64,000 nt of DNA from Pseudomonas entomophila (lineage in GTDB: Bacteria; Pseudomonadota; Gammaproteobacteria; Pseudomonadales; Pseudomonadaceae). The DNA lies in the NCBI RefSeq assembly GCF_013523125.1, contig NZ_JAAMQJ010000018.1:1-64000 (forward strand), in the 5' to 3' direction. Made by a program: the position numbers and the translations under genes. The notes under the pieces are model-generated. The model ran no database searches. It worked only from the letters and a program-made list of their open reading frames with translations, and had not been told where the DNA came from. Below, one piece after another: positions 61,490-64,000 of the stretch. Position 1 is the first letter of the stretch, and each line of letters opens with the position of its first letter.

Positions 61490-62103
61490 GACCACAGCCC
61501 CCTGACTTCGTCACGGTTGAGCGCCAGCCACTGGATCGCGATGATGCTGGCAGCGTTGGCAATGCGCCCGTCACGCACGGCCTGCAGGGCGTCCTCGAAC
61601 GACCAGACCTTGACGCGGATGTCCTCGCCCTCTGCTTCCAGCCCATGCAGGCCGCCGGCGCCTTCGCTGTCGCAGCGCCCCAGGAACAGGTGCACGAACT
61701 CGTCGCTGCCGCCTGGAGACGGGAAATAGCGCGTCATCGGCCACAGCGCGGAGAACGTCAGACCGGCTTCTTCCTCGGCTTCTCGGTGGGCGACTTCCTC
61801 GGGCTGCTCGTCCTTGTCGATCAAACCGGCGACCAGCTCGATCAACCAAGGGTTCTGCGTCTTGTCCAGGGCGCCGACGCGAAACTGCTCGATCAGCACC
61901 ACTTCGTCGCGCTGCGGATCGTAGGGCAGCACGCACACGGCGTCATGGCGCACGAACAGCTCGCGGCTGATTTCGCGACCCAGGCCGCCGGCGAACAGCT
62001 CGTGGCGCAGGTGCACCTTGTCCAGCCGATAGAAACCCTGGTAGCACGTGTCCCGCTTGACGATCTCGACCGTCCGGGGCATCGAATTCAACGATTCTGA
62101 CAT
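61486..62103 (-). CDS. nudF: ADP-ribose pyrophosphatase
   Basis: Nudix hydrolase of 205 residues that cleaves ADP-ribose to AMP and ribose 5-phosphate. The Nudix box is complete: GLIDKDEQPEEVAHREAEEE followed by AGL. First gene of the nudF...parE series. It is divergent from the DUF3298 gene, with 184 bp between, in which I see no clear promoter. Confidence 0.94.
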   Translation of the reverse strand: MSESLNSMPRTVEIVKRDTCYQGFYRLDKVHLRHELFAGGLGREISRELFVRHDAVCVLPYDPQRDEVVLIEQFRVGALDKTQNPWLIELVAGLIDKDEQPEEVAHREAEEEAGLTFSALWPMTRYFPSPGGSDEFVHLFLGRCDSEGAGGLHGLEAEGEDIRVKVWSFEDALQAVRDGRIANAASIIAIQWLALNRDEVRGLWS

Positions 62104-62287
62104 GTATGACCTCGTTTACCTCAGTTACCGCATCGCGCCATCCTACTCTGCGCCTCGACGGGTTTCATCCCTTTCCGCCAATCGCGGCGGCGCACGACAG
62201 CCAGGTGACGCTCTGTTAGCTTAGTGCCGAACCGAAGGCCGTGCCGACGGTCGAAGGCCGATCTACCTTTGTCTTGCAAGGATCCAC

Positions 62288-63034
62288 ATGACGCTGGTCA
62301 AACTGACTTCCGTAGCCGTGCTGGCCCTGGCGCTGGGCGCTTGCCAGAGCCTGTTCGAACCCAACTACCGGGCCCCGCTGGAGACCAAGCGCGAGGCGTG
62401 GGAGCACGTCAAGCCGGGGTGCAACGAGCGTGATTGCCCGCTGGTGAACATCGATGTGGTGCACTTCCCGACGCTGCCCACGCTCGACGCCATCGTCGAG
62501 CGTCGCCTGCTGGCGCTGACCGAAGACAACCAGAACGGCACCGCGCCCACCTCGCTCCAGGCCTACGAAGCGGCCTACCTGGCCAGCGCCGAGAAGCGCA
62601 ACAGCAGCTACCTGCAGGCCAAGGTACGCGAGCAGCATGACGGGCTGGTGATCATCGAGCTGTCCAGCTACCTGGACAGCGGCGGCGCCCACGGCATGCC
62701 GGGACGTGGCTTCATCAACTACTCGCGCAAGCTGGACAAGGTCCTGACCCTGCAGGACATGCTGGTGCCGGGCCAGGAAGCGACGTTCTGGAAGACCGCC
62801 GAGGAGTCCCACCGTGCCTGGCTGATCAGCACCGGCATGGACAAGGACCCGGAGTTCGTCAAGACCTGGCCCTTCCGCCAGACCCCGCACATCGCCCTGA
62901 CCTACGGCGCGGTGATCCTCAAGTACGAAGTCTATGCCATCGCGCCCTACGCCATGGGCCACATCGAACTGAAGATCCCCTACCCGCGCCTGAACGGCGT
63001 GCTCAAGCCGGAGCTGTTCCCCGGCCGCGGCTGA
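62288..63034 (+). CDS. DUF3298/RsiV-like lipoprotein
   Basis: 248 residues. A lipoprotein signal has lipobox LGAC (Cys18). The body has SSYLDSGGAHGMPGRGFINY and the C-terminal DUF3298 segment TYGAVILKYEVYAIAPYAMG. RsiV anti-sigma factors carry the same domain as a lysozyme-binding sensor, but no sigma or anti-sigma gene is present here. Its last 32 nt overlap the convergent permease gene. Confidence 0.82.
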   Translation: MTLVKLTSVAVLALALGACQSLFEPNYRAPLETKREAWEHVKPGCNERDCPLVNIDVVHFPTLPTLDAIVERRLLALTEDNQNGTAPTSLQAYEAAYLASAEKRNSSYLQAKVREQHDGLVIIELSSYLDSGGAHGMPGRGFINYSRKLDKVLTLQDMLVPGQEATFWKTAEESHRAWLISTGMDKDPEFVKTWPFRQTPHIALTYGAVILKYEVYAIAPYAMGHIELKIPYPRLNGVLKPELFPGRG

Positions 63035-64000
63035 GACGCGCCAGCCCATGCAGCGCCCCTGCCACCACCACGGCGGGCAGGGTCGCGCCCACGTCCGGCG
63101 CCAGCTGGGCCAGCAGGTGATAGACCGCCACCCCGGCGATCCAGGCCACCAGCGCCGTGCCGTGCAGGTCGCCGACCACCGCCGGCAGCCGTCGGCGCCG
63201 AACCAGGAAGTGATCGGTCAGCACCACGCCGAACAACGGGGCGAACACCGAGCCGATCAACAGCAGGAAGTGCTCGTACTGCGCCAGCGGTGCCAGGCAG
63301 GCGATCAAGATGCACAGCGCGCCGATGGCCAGCACCAGGTGCTCGACCTTCAGGCCCAGCAGCAGGCCGCTGGACACCGCTGCCGAGTGGATGTCGGCGA
63401 AGGCGTTTTCCGACTCGTCGAGCAGGATCAACAGCAGCGGGATGCCCAGGCCAGCCCCGGCCAGCGCCAGCAGCAGCGCATTGGCCTCGCCCGCCGTGGC
63501 GAACGCCAGGGTATAGGCCACGCCCAGGCTCATCAGCCAGCCGTTGCCGAGCAGGTAGCCCAGCGCCGTGCCGGCGAAGACCCGGCCGGCCTGCTGGCCG
63601 AAGCGCGAATAGTCGGCGATCAGGGGCAGCCACGACAGCGGCATGGCGATGGCGATGTCGATGCCTACGGCCAGGGGCATCGAGCCATCGCCGGCACGTG
63701 CCCAGATCGCGGCCAGGTCGGCGCGGGCGAACAGGTTCCAGGTCAGCCACAGGCAGGCGCCCAGCAGCAGCCAGATGCCCCAGGTACGCAGGATCTTGCG
63801 CACGAAGGCCAGCGGGCCGCAGACGGCCAGCAGCGTGGCCAGCGCGCCGAAGCACAGCGTCCAGAGCACGGGGCTGCTCCAGAGGCTGGCCTCGCCAAAG
63901 GCGCGCGTGCCCAGCAGGCTTGCCGCATCACGCATGACGATGAGTTCGAACGCGCCCCAGCCGATCAGCTGCAACACGTTCAACAGCGCAGGCAGCCGAA
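63003..64000 (-). CDS. NCS1-family permease, CytX-like (N-terminus cut by the window edge)
   Basis: Inner-membrane nucleobase:cation symporter, 332 codons visible and still open at 64000 (RLPALLNVLQLIGWGAFELI), so the first ~90 residues lie outside. The sequence and the neighbourhood (in pseudomonads thiC and nudF are near by, from memory) suggest CytX, the putative hydroxymethylpyrimidine transporter of thiamine synthesis. The substrate is inferred. Convergent 32-nt overlap with the DUF3298 gene. Confidence 0.78.
   Translation of the reverse strand, partial: RLPALLNVLQLIGWGAFELIVMRDAASLLGTRAFGEASLWSSPVLWTLCFGALATLLAVCGPLAFVRKILRTWGIWLLLGACLWLTWNLFARADLAAIWARAGDGSMPLAVGIDIAIAMPLSWLPLIADYSRFGQQAGRVFAGTALGYLLGNGWLMSLGVAYTLAFATAGEANALLLALAGAGLGIPLLLILLDESENAFADIHSAAVSSGLLLGLKVEHLVLAIGALCILIACLAPLAQYEHFLLLIGSVFAPLFGVVLTDHFLVRRRRLPAVVGDLHGTALVAWIAGVAVYHLLAQLAPDVGATLPAVVVAGALHGLARLSRGRGTAPA

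Noticed and set aside
62104..62287. TPP riboswitch near the thiamine-linked permease
   Set aside because: No thi-box core could be recognised between nudF and the DUF3298 gene, and the upstream end of the permease gene is outside the window.

Overview
The window is high-GC chromosomal DNA of a Pseudomonas, most likely of the P. putida group. I infer this from the protein sequences (a BraC/LivHMGF operon, azurin, ParC with Ser87, a MotA/MotB pair beside a HDOD gene), from the REP palindromes between genes, and from the gene order. Nearly all of it is core genome. I see no insertion sequence, prophage or CRISPR array. The only segment that looks accessory is a short, less GC-rich stretch around 13.1-14.5 kb that carries an orphan RHS-type gene.

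Layout. 0.2-6.7 kb: a short-chain dehydrogenase, a 600-bp non-coding segment with a cluster of DnaA-box-like sites, then the branched-chain amino acid ABC operon livK-livH-livM-livG-livF (minus strand, every liv junction after livH a 4-nt ATGA overlap). 7.2-10.6 kb: pncB-nadE (NAD salvage), azurin, a 30-codon ORF under a palindrome, and a LOG-family gene. 10.8-18.2 kb: ygiQ, the RHS gene, dnaB, and the ribosomal cluster rpsF-rpsR-(membrane protein)-rplI. 18.4-22.4 kb: rnr-rlmB and two identical tRNA-Leu(CAG) genes with a clear promoter and terminator. 22.5-27.2 kb: an iron-type binding protein and permease, and a chemoreceptor.

27.4-43.6 kb holds purA, hisZ and the long minus-strand series nnrD-tsaE-amiB-mutL-miaA-hfq-hflX-hflK-hflC, closed by a terminator, then queG, a TRIC-family channel, orn and rsgA. 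This is the same association of genes as around E. coli purA/hfq/psd. The queG-orn part contains four arrays of one family of 7-bp repeats. 43.9-52.3 kb: motA-motB, a HDOD protein, a rhodanese, psd, serB and an AhpA-like membrane protein. 52.4-64 kb: a 69-bp tandem array built on REP palindromes, a PqiC-like lipoprotein, then the minus-strand series nudF-DUF1249-cpdA-yqiA-parE-(esterase-like)-(retropepsin-like)-parC. The last two genes are a DUF3298 lipoprotein and a CytX-like permease cut off by the right edge.

Functionally the window joins NAD metabolism (pncB, nadE, nudF, nnrD), RNA and translation quality control (rnr, rlmB, orn, rsgA, miaA, tsaE, hfq, hflX), replication and topology (dnaB, mutL, parC, parE), nucleotide and amino acid synthesis (purA, hisZ, serB) and envelope functions (amiB, psd, hflKC). 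The best candidates for something undescribed are the DnaA-box cluster at 1.16-1.56 kb, the paired heptad elements at 40.87-41.91 kb, and the small RHS protein with a clan-CD-like His/Cys domain.
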